Below, one piece after another: positions 13,044-24,038 of a stretch of 64,000 bases of DNA. Both the position numbers and the translations under genes were made by a program. The DNA is taken from assembly GCF_012489685.1 (NCBI RefSeq), contig NC_080042.1:82646983-82710982 (forward strand), given 5' to 3'. The number at the start of each line of letters is the position of its first letter. Position 1 is the stretch's first letter. Source of the DNA: Lotus japonicus (Eukaryota > Streptophyta > Magnoliopsida > Fabales > Fabaceae). Below the pieces are notes generated by a model. The model worked only from the letters and a program-made list of their open reading frames with translations, did not search any database and was not told the origin of the DNA.

Positions 13044-16000
13044 ATGGGAACGACGGTGGCGGGTTTGGCGCCGGGGCTATCACGGAAGCTGAAGAAGGTT
13101 CTAGAATCGAGGATCGATACGCCGGATCTCTTGTCATCGCTCAACACGCTCTCTTCCTTCTACGATGACAACACTCCTCAGGCGCGCCGTAACCTCCGAT
13201 CCACCATCGAGAAGCGCGCTCTCTCCATCAACCATGAGTTCCTCGACGCTTCCCACGCCGTTCAACTGGTAATTCCTCTTCGCCGCCACCTTCTGTTTTC
13301 TTCGTATGCCACTGCATTGTATGAATTATGATTCACTTGCTTCTGCTGTTCTGATCTGGTTCAGTACCTTTTTATTGCAGGCATTGGATAGCGTGGAGGA
13401 CGAGGTCAATGCGCTTGCCGAGTGCTGCGATAGGTGCGGTTTTCGATTTCAGTGTTCCTTAGTTGCCATTGGTTGTTTACATGTTTATCATCTGCACCAG
13501 TAGGAGATTTGTGTGTAGCTAGATATTGTGTGCTTTGATTCCGAATGCCGTTGACTGGAGCTCGATTTCTGTGCTTTGTTGAGATATTGAGCTGCATCCG
13601 CTTATGCAGTACATGCTTAGTCTTAGTAGGGCTCTTATATCAATTGTAGCTGAAAAATGTATTCAAAATGAGATAATAGGGGGGAAACGCGAGTAATTAA
13701 TCCTTTCCCATCCAAGTAAAAAGCATCCAGTAGAGATATTGTTAACATTTTCACTAAAAATTTGTGAGGTATATGAGCTGTCAAATTAATGATTGTTTTG
13801 AATATTGGAGTAGGTTATTGGTTTTTAGGAACAATGTCACCTATTTGTTGGAGAATGAAGTGTGCTTAGGCAATGGCTGATGTGTTTGTTTTCTAGGACC
13901 ATAACTTAATTGAGAAACTGTAGGGTTGGATTTTTCATTTGCTACCCTGTGGGCTTGTATTATGCAGATGAAGGAGACTGATGCAGTTAGAAAGAGATAA
14001 TTTCTCTTTGCTCAGGCATTCAACATTTAAGGGGGGAGGCTACACTAGTTATTAATCACTATTAGGATTACTATTTTCGTGATTGTATCCCTGTAATTTT
14101 GTTATTCTGGTGCTTTGTACATGGATGCCTTTCACTCAAGCACAGATGAACGTTTCATTTGGGAAAAAATATGTTGCTCAGCACAAAGTGTGTCCAGAGT
14201 TCTTGTTCATATTTAGAATGCTACTAGGAATACTAGTGGGTGATTTAGCAGCAATAATTTGGAAAAAATTATCAAGTTATACACAAGGAAGTTCCATGAT
14301 AGCCAGTGTGCTAGAGTTGAGTATGATTTGTGATCAAGATATTCAATTTTTGTATTTATTGTGTGGTGTTGGTGTTGGCTTATGATTCCTCCTTTTAGTT
14401 TAGGAGTTGTTTAGCACTTTGTTGGGTTTAGGATTTAAGTTCTGCCTCGTAGCATATCAAGTTTACCTTTGAAACGTATCATTGTCTCATTGTTATTTCA
14501 ACGAGAATAATAAGTTATTTATTTTGCTAGCCAGTAGATCTTTCGATAAAATTTTAGGTTCTATACTTTTACAGGATAGCAAAGTCTTTGAACAGTTGTA
14601 GTGCTAGCACCGGTGACATTATCAGTACCACAGAAAGGCTCAAACAAGAGCTTGAAACTACTACACAAAGACAAGAGATTGTGGCATGTTTCCTGCGTGA
14701 TTATCAGCTCTCCCCTGAAGAGGTTTAAGTTATTATCTGAATATCTGATGTCTTACCTATTATTGGACTATGGATTTGTGAATTAAATATGAGATCCATC
14801 TATTATGTCATTTCTTACAATTAGTTTTTGATCATCTGTAGATAAACGCACTTAGAGATGAAGAGCTGAATGAAAACTTTTTCAAAGCATTATCTCATGT
14901 CCAAGAGATTCATGCCAACTGCAAAGTGTTGCTTAGGACACATCATCAGGTAATATTCTTGTCTACTCTACCCCCCCCCCCCAATTATGTGTGCAAATCT
15001 GCATATGTAATCCAAAGTCTGAAGTCTTCTAATTTATCATTCTGAAATTAATTGTAATCTTTATTGAACTGAGGAATTTCATTGCAGCGTGCTGGTTTAG
15101 AGTTGATGGATATGATGGCTGTGTATCAAGAAGGAGCTTATGAGCGTCTATGCAGGTGAAGACTCATCTATCTTTGTGATTTAAATACAAATATGAAGTG
15201 TAGATTTTTCATCTTTTTATGTGCTGTTAGTCTGAATATCAAAGGGTTTTATGAGCTGTTTCTCTTAATTGAGATTGGCTAGTTTGATAATATATATAAC
15301 TACTATAGTCTTTACTTCTAGGTGGGTTCAGGCCGAATGTAGAAGGCTGGGTGACACGGACAATCCAGAAGTTAGTGAGCTTCTGAAAACAGCTGTACGC
15401 TACCTCAGGGAAAGATCTGTCCTTTTCAAGTATTGTGCAGAAGAGGTAATTTTGTTATGAATTTTATCAATTTATTGAAAAATTGTCAAATGTCATTTTT
15501 CATGCACCATCTAATGGTGACTAGGATAAAATAATTGCTTGAGGACCTTATCTTAATAAAAATATGGAAAGAATGTTCTTTGTTGTCAAATTGAAACTTT
15601 TATTGTCCTTATCATCGTATGCGTGTGCTTCATAAATTCTTGATTAACTAATTTTGCAGGTAGCCAATATGAGACACAATGCACTTTTTAGAAGGTTTAT
15701 AAGTGCTCTTACACGTGGAGGCCCTGGTGGTTTGCCTCGACCAATTGAAGTGCATGCTCATGACCCATTGCGATATGTTGGTGATATGCTAGGCTGGTTG
15801 CATCAGGTATGACATGTAAACTTGTCGATGAATGTTTGAAGCCTCTTCTAAATGCTGTTTTTCTACCCTGGTTTAATTTTTCAGCTTATAATTTTTGTAT
15901 ATGCATACAGGCCTTGGCATCCGAACGTGAACTTGTGCTTGTATTACTTGATCCAGATGCAAGTGTGGACACTGGACCGACAGCAAAGCAATTCTCCAAT

Positions 16001-18456
16001 AACTATGACAGTGGCTCTGCGAAGACAGAATCTGACTTGATATTTGTTCTTGATAGAATATTTGAAGGAGTATGTCGGCCATTTAAATTGAGAGTTGAAC
16101 AAGTATTGCAGTCTCAACCAAGTCTTATAGTCTCCTACAAACTCAGTAATACACTTGAATTTTACTGCTACACTGTGAGTTGTCATTTCTGTTATTTTTG
16201 TACTTACAGTAGAAATCCCATATGTATATAGATCTGTTTGACTTATTCTGGTCTTATAGATGTCAGATTTACTTGGGCGGGAAACTGCACTTTGTAATAC
16301 ACTATGGGCACTGAAAGATGCTGCTCAGAAAACATTTTTCGATATTTTGAAAGGTCGAGGAGAAAAGCTTTTACGATATCCCCCACTTGTTGCTGTTGAT
16401 CTTTCCCCTCCATCTGCAGTGAGGGAAGGAGTATCTGTACTTCTTGAAATAATTGACAACTATAACAGCATGATGGTTCCTGCATCTGGGCAAAAACCTG
16501 TTTTTGATCCAGTTATATCTGCTATACTGGATCCAATAATTCAGGTATGTTTCTCTATCTGGTTCCTGCATTTGATAGCACAGCTATTCTGTGTAATCGT
16601 GAAGTAAGTGATGTGAAATTATGAATTTGTTATTCTAAAATTTGACCTCCTTTTGTAGTATCATAAGGTTACTCACATACGGGTAGTCTTTGAAAATCTC
16701 TGCACTTAATCAATATGACCCATTGAGATGCTGCAAATATCTGCATAGAACCACGGTCCTTGGTTTCCATCATATTGCTATTATTTGAAACTTAGGGAGT
16801 TTCTCGTGGTTCTTGTGGGGCTAAGACTGGTGTTTGATAATGTTATCACTGTTTAGTCTGCTCATTTCACTAAATTTATGTGTGTTTCCTTCTCCTGCAA
16901 ATATTCTTGTTCTAAACATGTGATTACTTGAACTAGTTTGTGTATTATTCCTGGTTCTCCCTGATGATTTAATAAATCATGCTTTGCATACTCCCATCTG
17001 TGAACTAGTTGGTTTAGTGCTATGCTCAAGGATAACGGGAACATCCAATTTAAAGGCAGCTCAAAATTGTAAACTGATGGATGTTCATTTTTAAAAGACT
17101 ATTGGCAGTAATTTTAATGAATTGTAGGATATCATAGCTTTAGCTTTGTATTTGTTGCAGATGTGTGAACGAGCAGCAGAGGCACACAAGTCAAAGGGAG
17201 CTGGCCACTCATCAAGGAGGAGTAGATCGAGTTCTGACTCTGGTCAACTAACTAGATCATCAGTTGATGCAATCTTGTCAAATAGCAGTTCTACATCATC
17301 CTCACTGGTTCGTTCTTCCTCCTTTTTCTTATCTAAAGAATACTTGTTTTCCATGCTCTTTTGGGTTTACAGATATTTCTTGCTAGTTGAATTTTAGTTT
17401 TAGACCCCTTTTAATAAAATTCTGCTTTTCGTAGAACTTAAATCCTGTGTGTTTTTATCAATTATTATGCCTATTTTATAACAAATGAAAATATTCCTGA
17501 TGATCTGCAGTTATACATGCTTTTATTGTGCCCATGACGGTGCATGAGTCCAGCTTTACAACCTTTTAATATCATTCCAGCAAAAAATTAAATGAACTTT
17601 AATAGGGATCTAGTCATCTAGAGACTAAAATTGAAATATTCTGTAATTTTACTGGAACTTTTTTCTTAAAGAAATACCATGTCAAGCTGTGAATGTAAAA
17701 TCATGTGGACCAACAAATAAAGTCATGTGTTCAAATCAAATACAAAACTATAGTAATTATCATTGTGTAATTGGACCAACAAATACAGTGGAAGAATTAA
17801 AGAACTTCAAAACATATGGAAACATTACACGGTCACTCTCTGAGCTTTTTTTATTACTTGGTTCCTTTTAGAACTTTTATTATTCAATATACTAGTTCTG
17901 TATCTGTATGACATTTGCCTTAACCTATGTTTTGCAGACTAGTGAGACTCCCTCAAAGATCTTTCTCATTAACTGCTTGTGTGCTATTCAACAACCTCTA
18001 TCTGGACACGTGGTAGCTGCTGAGTATGTGAAAAGGCTTGGAACTATGATAGATAGCCACTTGCGAGTCCTTGTGGATAAAGAAGCGGATGCGATATTAA
18101 GAAAATGTAATTTGTCAGAAAAGATGCCCCAGTTCCGCAATTCAGTCCATAACAAGGGGGGTGATGAAGTTAGTACCCCATTGGCTGAGATGGAGGACAC
18201 AAGTCCATCCATTCTTTCAGAGTGTTTGAAAGCTCTGTTTGGTCTTATTTTGGGAAGCGAAAGTTCCCTGCCTGAGTTTGAACAGATGCAGGTTCCAAGG
18301 TTGCGTTCTGAAGCTTCTATAGGTGTGGCCAGGTCGCTGGCTGAAGCTTATGAGCTTATTTATAATGCAATTATGGATCCCAAGAATGGCTATCCAGATC
18401 CCAGATCTTTGGCAAGGCATCCTCCGAATCAGATAAGAACTATACTAGGAATATGA
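13044..18456 (+). CDS. COG6: Conserved oligomeric Golgi complex subunit 6 (11 exons)
   Basis: Exons read from splice sites and frame: 13044-13268, 13381-13433, 14575-14722, 14842-14949, 15088-15155, 15322-15445, 15660-15806, 15911-16174, 16260-16544, 17161-17307 and 17938-18456. They add up to 695 residues, close to the usual plant COG6 length (about 680). The start [20 protein letters not shown] and the helical stretches (LERT-like [50 protein letters not shown]) match my memory of the family. A Ser-rich loop encoded by exon 10 precedes the C-terminal helical region. COG6 is part of lobe B of the COG tethering complex, which directs retrograde vesicles within the Golgi and so maintains glycosylation enzymes. 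All introns have GT-AG ends. Intron 4 holds a long C run near 14970. No frame damage is seen. Confidence 0.93.
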
Positions 18457-19429
18457 GTTCTATTCAACGTTTTGCTCCTACCCTTGCTATGTTTGTTACG
18501 TAAATAACCTTTCTTCTCTCTTTCTATTTCTCTCCCCCTATACCATTTGAAATTGTACTAATATCCAGCTGATAAATTCTTTGATCTACTTAAAACTTTG
18601 AGATACTAAATACTGGAATTCTATTTCTGTTGTCTGCAATGAATTAATTATAGATTTTCATTACAAGTTTCTATGAAATGCTTTAGAAGTTGCAGTATCA
18701 AAGGTCACATTTTGGATTTGATTCCTCTAAAATAAATGGGATGTGCTATAGAGAAAGAGGTAAAATAACTACAAATAAATACGTATCTTTTTTTTGGTAC
18801 AGACAAATAAATACGTATCTAAAACAAATTATCTCAATCATCAATTTTTTATTAGTTAGTACTCTCACCGGTCCTTATTATAATAACTTGGCCCTTTTTT
18901 ACAGGAATGAGCTTGAATTTTGAACTACATTAATTATTTTTTTGACAAATGTCTTTACTTAATTATATATTATAATTATAATATTACTACTAAATGCATC
19001 ACATTATTTCAACTCTCCTTTTCCATTATTCAATTATATTATATTTCTTAATTGATGTGAAGTTGTTATTTGGCTCTAATAATATTAATAATAATAATGA
19101 TTGAAGGTAGCTAGTGTGGGTTCTTATAACTTACTAGGTGCTAGTGACCTCACTCCTAACTACTTGCATCAACCCAAGATGATATGTTTCATTTAAACCT
19201 TTTTTTTTGTTCATCTGAGTGTGCCGTTCCTTACTTAATCATAAATAATTTATGGGTAATCAACTCAGACTTTGTGCTCAATGTTGGGTGAGGGAGTATG
19301 ACCAACACAATTGCAGGTCATGTTTGATTTGATGACCTCCATCCACTGTTAAGTTGAACAACCTAGCACTTCCTCAACTACATCATATCAAACACTTGAA
19401 AAGGCTCCAAATTCTCTCAATCCCTTCAC
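18457..19429. other. Intergenic between COG6 and the proline-rich gene
   Basis: Contains the COG6 3' UTR region and AT-rich spacer. A stretch at 18860-18900 resembles one end of a Stowaway-like element (ACCGGTCCTTATTATAA) but no partner end was found. No gene. Confidence 0.4.
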
Positions 19430-19437
19430 TATATATA
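19430..19437 (+). promoter_or_regulatory. TATA box of the proline-rich protein gene
   Basis: TATATATA lies 93 bp upstream of the ATG at 19530. This leaves room for a 5' UTR of roughly 60 bases, normal for a plant gene. Confidence 0.6.
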
Positions 19438-19529
19438 CCCATCACGACTTGATGTGTTTCAAACTCAAAACAACATCATAAACAAGTTCTCCAATTAGTT
19501 AAAGGATCTCATCCCTGATCTTTCATAAA

Positions 19530-19943
19530 ATGGCCACTTCAAAGCATTCTGTCATTGTTTGTATGCTGGTGGCAATTTTATTGTCAAGCCCCAGGATAAG
19601 CCTAGCTGGTCGTCACCTCCTGCAAGCTCCAACAGCAGCTCCAGCATTGGGACTTCCTACCCTCCCACCACTCCCCAAGGCCACATTGCCCCCGTTGCCA
19701 TCTCAGCCAAGTTTCCCCAAACCCACACTGCCACCATTTCCAGCAATGCCGAAATTCACATTGCCACCATTACCAACAATGCCAAAATTCACATTGCCGC
19801 CATTACCAAGCAGCCAACCTCAGTTGCCCAACACATTGCCACCATTGCCCACATTCCCTTTGCCAACAGCACCCAAGCTAACACTACCTTCTCTGCCAAC
19901 CCTCCCAACAGTTCCTTTTCTTCCCTCACCCCCATCAAACTGA
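19530..19943 (+). CDS. Small secreted proline-rich cell-wall-type protein
   Basis: A single-exon frame of 137 residues. Residues 1 to about 26 form a signal peptide (hydrophobic core VCMLVAILLSS, small residues before GRHLLQ). The mature part is almost entirely built from Pro/Leu-rich repeats of the type LPPLP, with PKFTLPPLPTMPKFTLPPLP as the clearest tandem copy. There are no Cys residues in the repeat part and no other domain. Secreted proteins of this composition occur in plant cell walls (PRP/PELPK-like). It may therefore be a wall structural protein, but the exact subfamily is not certain. A TATA box and a compact 5' UTR support a real gene. The other open frame over the same bases is a shadow of the repeats. 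Confidence 0.75.
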   Translation: MATSKHSVIVCMLVAILLSSPRISLAGRHLLQAPTAAPALGLPTLPPLPKATLPPLPSQPSFPKPTLPPFPAMPKFTLPPLPTMPKFTLPPLPSSQPQLPNTLPPLPTFPLPTAPKLTLPSLPTLPTVPFLPSPPSN

Positions 19944-20513
19944 TCAACCTGTGATGGAGTAGCTTGATGAATTTCATTGAACTGTTCTTAATTCTTAGCA
20001 TTTGGACATCTTGGAATGGTGCTTTATATAGTTTATTGGAATGTTATGTTTGTTTATTGTTCGATAATGAATCGTGCTTTGGCCCTATGAAACTGTCATC
20101 AGTTACACTGATTCCAGATCAGCAAATTATTTGTTTGAATTTTGTGTTTCTTTTAGAGTCACCATGTGCCTGATATTGGCATTTCTTTGTATTTTCTTCT
20201 AATCAATATTTATATAAAAGTTTATTATAGTTTTAAATCATATTATCAACCACCAACCGCATAAATCAATTGCCACAAAATTGTGCTAGCTTAAGCAAAT
20301 ATCTCAGATTTGAGTATTTGTGAATATAAGTACGACTTTTTAAACTTCAAGTAAAGGAAAAAAATATTGATACATAAAAGATAAAAACATTGATTCAAAT
20401 ATAACTTGATTAACATAAGTCTTTTATCTATGAAGCATTAATCCCACACTGATGATGCAAACTTTGCTTCAAAATTCCTCATCTAAGCAAAGTACCTCTT
20501 CTAATTTTTCTAT
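19944..20513. other. Convergent 3' spacer
   Basis: Space between the stops of the proline-rich gene (plus) and the pectate lyase gene (minus). It should hold both 3' UTRs. No further ORF with coding character. Confidence 0.5.
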
Positions 20514-22026
20514 TTAACACATAGAAGTTTTGCTGCACCGAAGTGCACCCGACCACATTGTCAATGATTTTACAGACTTGGCATCAGAAACTTCAAAATC
20601 TTGTTCCCCATTGTAATTCGGCTTACACACACGTCCACCATTTCCTTTTGTTTCGGTGAAGGAGGCTCCATTTTCAAAAACGTCCCCTACTGAATGGAAT
20701 TCCCATCTATCCCCATTTGTATGGCTAGCTTTTCTCCACGTTACCTATACACATTATACAAATAGTAAGATACAAGTAATTAAAATCATTTTAAATGTAA
20801 ACAAATACTTCAAATCACTTGAACTAAGAACCATTTCCATTAATGTATTATTAGCTAGCTAATTGAAATGAATATTCTAAAATTAATCACCTCCTTATTT
20901 CCAGCAGTCGGTGCTATGAAGAGGTTAGCTTCACTTTTGAGACTAGGTTCCATGCTTCCACCAATGGCATATTGCAACCAACCCTGGTAAAGATTATTGG
21001 CTACATGTGCATATCCATAGCGAATTCTGCAATGTTTTATTATTGTTATCATTAATGAGTCAAATAAATATTTTCTAGTAAATTTACATTTTGTATATAT
21101 TTTAACTTGATAACTAAAAGAATAAATATTAACCTGGGCATACGTTGGTTGCAGTTAGGTCCAAAATGGTTGTACACAACTGTAACCTTCATGTTTTGGT
21201 CTCTGACATATCCATCATCGTGGCCAAGAAGCATAACTTTGTCTTGATCTCTAAACCAATTGTTGGACACAGTCACATTAGTTGAACCTCGTGTGACATC
21301 AAGAAGGCCATCTTCGCAGTCATAAAGCGTGTTATGATCAATCCAAATTTTTGAAGCTGTAATCAATCTAATTGCATCCCCATCTACTTGCCCCAAAGGC
21401 ATAACTTTTCCATTAGGCCCCATCACCATTCCTGGAGCTTGAGCTTTGCAATGATGAATTCGAATGCCATGGATGATTATGTTTGTGGTCTAGAAACAAA
21501 TAAACACTTGTGAGCTATGTGTATATACATGAAAACACCATTTATAATGTTTGGGGTTGGTAGTTACCTTATAGATCATCAAGCATGCATTATCAGCTAT
21601 GTTGACGTTTACGCCTCGACCATCAATGGTGGTGAAACTACTAATGAGAAGAGGTTTCTCAAGCCTAATTTTCATGTCTCTTTGGAATTTGATCCACACT
21701 TTACCTTGAATTACCGAAGCTCCATACCTCAAGGTGCCAGGTCTTGGATTTATTGGGTCATCACTAGGGTCAGTAACTTTATAATGGATGAGGTCATCAC
21801 CAATATTGTTTTTCATCTTGCTAGCATAGCCCACAGAGCAAGTGGCTAGTTGAGATCGATGCCTCCTCCATTCGGGATTTGGTCTCCAACATCGATCAAT
21901 TACATTCATTTTCAGGCCAATTATCTTGGATTTCTTTGCAGAACTAAGGTTTGGAGTAAAAATGGTTGCAATCACAATAGCCAAGAAAAATCTCCAAAGA
22001 ATGGAATTGGTATTGTGAGAGGCCAT
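20514..22026 (-). CDS. Pectate lyase, PL1 family (4 exons)
   Basis: Minus-strand exons in order of reading: 22026-21568, 21489-21134, 21026-20891 and 20744-20514, 393 residues, all GT-AG. Residues 1 to about 30 are a signal peptide (WRFFLAIVIATIFTPNLSSA). Then follow the N-terminal NVIDRCWRPNPEW box, DGRGVNVNIADNACLMI, WIDHNTLYDCEDGLLDVTRG with the Ca-binding Asp residues, the SNNWFRDQDKVMLLGHDDGY block, and NQRMPRIRYGYAHVANNLY carrying the catalytic Arg. The enzyme cleaves de-esterified homogalacturonan in the wall by beta-elimination. FGPNC before QRMPR places it nearer the Amb a 1-like, often pollen-expressed, branch than the common vegetative FGEGL type; that tissue inference is from family knowledge. 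All expected motifs are present, so it is probably active. Confidence 0.92.
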
Positions 22027-22131
22027 GATATAAGATCCTTCTTTTTGATGAGTTCGAACAATAGAGAAATGGTAATTAAGAAATAAAGGATTTTCAAGTT
22101 TATGTTGGGGAAGTAATTGTGATCTAAGTGA

Positions 22132-22138
22132 TTATATA
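22132..22138 (-). promoter_or_regulatory. TATA box of the pectate lyase gene
   Basis: Reading on the minus strand gives CCTATATAAT, about 105 bp upstream of the start codon. Confidence 0.5.
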
Positions 22139-22183
22139 GGTAAGAGTGATTGTGTAGTTTTTTTATTGTTACATGGCGGGGCA

Positions 22184-22321
22184 TGCCCCGTGATCATAGA
22201 GTTTGTTGAAGTTGTTTTGCGAAGTTACGACAAATTAAGCATCTCAAAGTGCTGCCCCGTGATCATAGAGTTTGTTGAAGTTGTTTTGTGAAGTTACGAC
22301 CAACTGAGCATCTCAAAGTGC
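22184..22321. repeat. Tandem duplication, two 69 bp copies
   Basis: Two adjacent copies (22184-22252 and 22253-22321) share TGCCCCGTGATCATAGAG, TTTGTTGAAGTTGTTTTG and CATCTCAAAGTGCTG with only a few substitutions. They lie directly upstream of the pectate lyase TATA box and so could contain duplicated promoter elements. Confidence 0.85.
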
Positions 22322-24038
22322 TGAGAGAAATCATGAATAGAAATAAATAGAAATTTGTAACTAATTAAATTGCCTAAATTTACACAATAACTATAAAAGT
22401 GTAATTAGAAATTCTAATAATCTCTCACAACAATTTTTTCGATGGCTGAACTTCAATGTAAAAATTATGAAATGATATTTTGAAGTTAATTTGTTCTATT
22501 GTACAATATAGTTGTAACAATATGCAAGGAAAAAGGTAGAGATATTTCTATTCTTATCATACAATAATCATTACTTATAACTTCTACATATATGTTATTG
22601 GTATACTTGTTAACCTACTTGTTAGGATTGAATTCAAAAAAAAAACCTACTTGTTAGGACGAGATTCAGCACTTGTTTGAGCAGCGAATATCAATTTTTT
22701 TATAGACATTTAGGTGTATACATGATTTTTTTTTAAAAACTAGTTGTATGTTAATTTTGTGGATAAAGTTGTTTCTTCATAGAGTACAATATTTTTGTTA
22801 ATTACATCACTGATTAAAGTTAGAATACCATTATGTGAATGTAAAATTTTAATTAAATTAAAAAATATTGGAAAAGGAAAATGCTGTGGGGCACGACATT
22901 GGATCTCGTACACCACGCACGAAGCATTTTCTGGCGGTTTGAAACCGCCAGAAACTGTACATGTTCTTTTTTTTGCTGTTGTAATTTTGTGGCGGTTTTA
23001 AAACCGCCACTAAATGAGTCTCTTGCCCCTCTCGTGCCAGATCTGTCGTACTACGTAGCATTACTCATTGGAAAAAACCGAGTTTTTCATCATAGAGCTA
23101 TTAAAATGAGCCAATTTTCGTTCTAAAAAAAGGGGCAAGTCCGACCCATCAGGGTTGGCTCGCCAAAGGTTGCTAAGAATGTGTGTTGAGTCAACCTCAC
23201 TCACTTTTTGTTGAGCCAGAAAAAGATCAACTAGACTCAACCCACTTTGGACGAGGTTGCCTCAAGGATTTTTAGAAAAAAATGGAAAAAAAGTTTAGAA
23301 TTTTTTTATTGGAAGGGTGATAATAAATTTAAATAAAGCATCCATCAAATTCAATTCTCTAAGATCGTAATATATGACTTAATATTTTGAGATATGATTC
23401 ATTCATTCCTATCATTTTTCATTTACACCTTATTTTCTATTCTTCTCTTTCAATCATATTACTTATCGTATTTTTTACTTTTTCTATCTTTTTTTTATTT
23501 ATCTCTCTCATCTCCATTCCATTTACACTTAAAATGAAGAGTTAACAAAACATTTTCCTAATGTTCTCATCTTAAATTATTACTAGTGAATATCTTTTAA
23601 TATTAAATATTTTACTTTATCAAAATATGTTAGTAAATTAGAAAGAACAAAATACCCCTGGTGACCTATGATTCTAGATAAAATTTATTTTAAAAAATTA
23701 CAGGTTCTTATTTAATTCACGAGATTATATAAAGAGTCATGATTCATGAATCACTCAATAATATAAACATGCACAAACACATAATTGTTCTCGCTATCTT
23801 TCACTTCTTATTACTTCATATTATCACATTCATTATTTCTTCTTTCTTCTGATTCATTTCTCTATATTTGTTTCCACACCCAAGCTAAGAGTGTGGTTCA
23901 TGAATACTTTTGTTACATATAAAACAAAAGAAATTGAAACTATGCATTTGAACAAGTTATCTGTTTTTGGCTTTTTGCACTGAGTTCAAAGTACAGTGAT
24001 GTGAGTGTTGTGTTGTGTGGGAGTTACAGATACTTGAA
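22322..24038. other. Intergenic between pectate lyase and WAT1-related gene A
   Basis: Includes two strong palindromes (listed separately) and, from about 23560 onward, the duplicated upstream region shared with WAT1-related gene B. A short repeat remnant with GGTTGGCTCGCC at 23150 resembles the hAT-like family at 2.5 kb. No gene is seen. Confidence 0.5.
22928..23010. repeat. Pair of GC-rich palindromes
   Basis: 22928-22954 has 13 bp arms around one base (core CTGGCGGTTT-G-AAACCGCCAG). 22989-23010 is a perfect 22 bp palindrome with arms GTGGCGGTTTT / AAAACCGCCAC. The two share the GGCGGTTT..AAACCGCC core and stand out in AT-rich DNA. They may be part of a small transposon or a set of hairpins. 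Confidence 0.7.

Noticed and set aside
18861..18900. Possible third Stowaway MITE
   Set aside because: Only one end-like motif; no matching inverted end or TA flank found.
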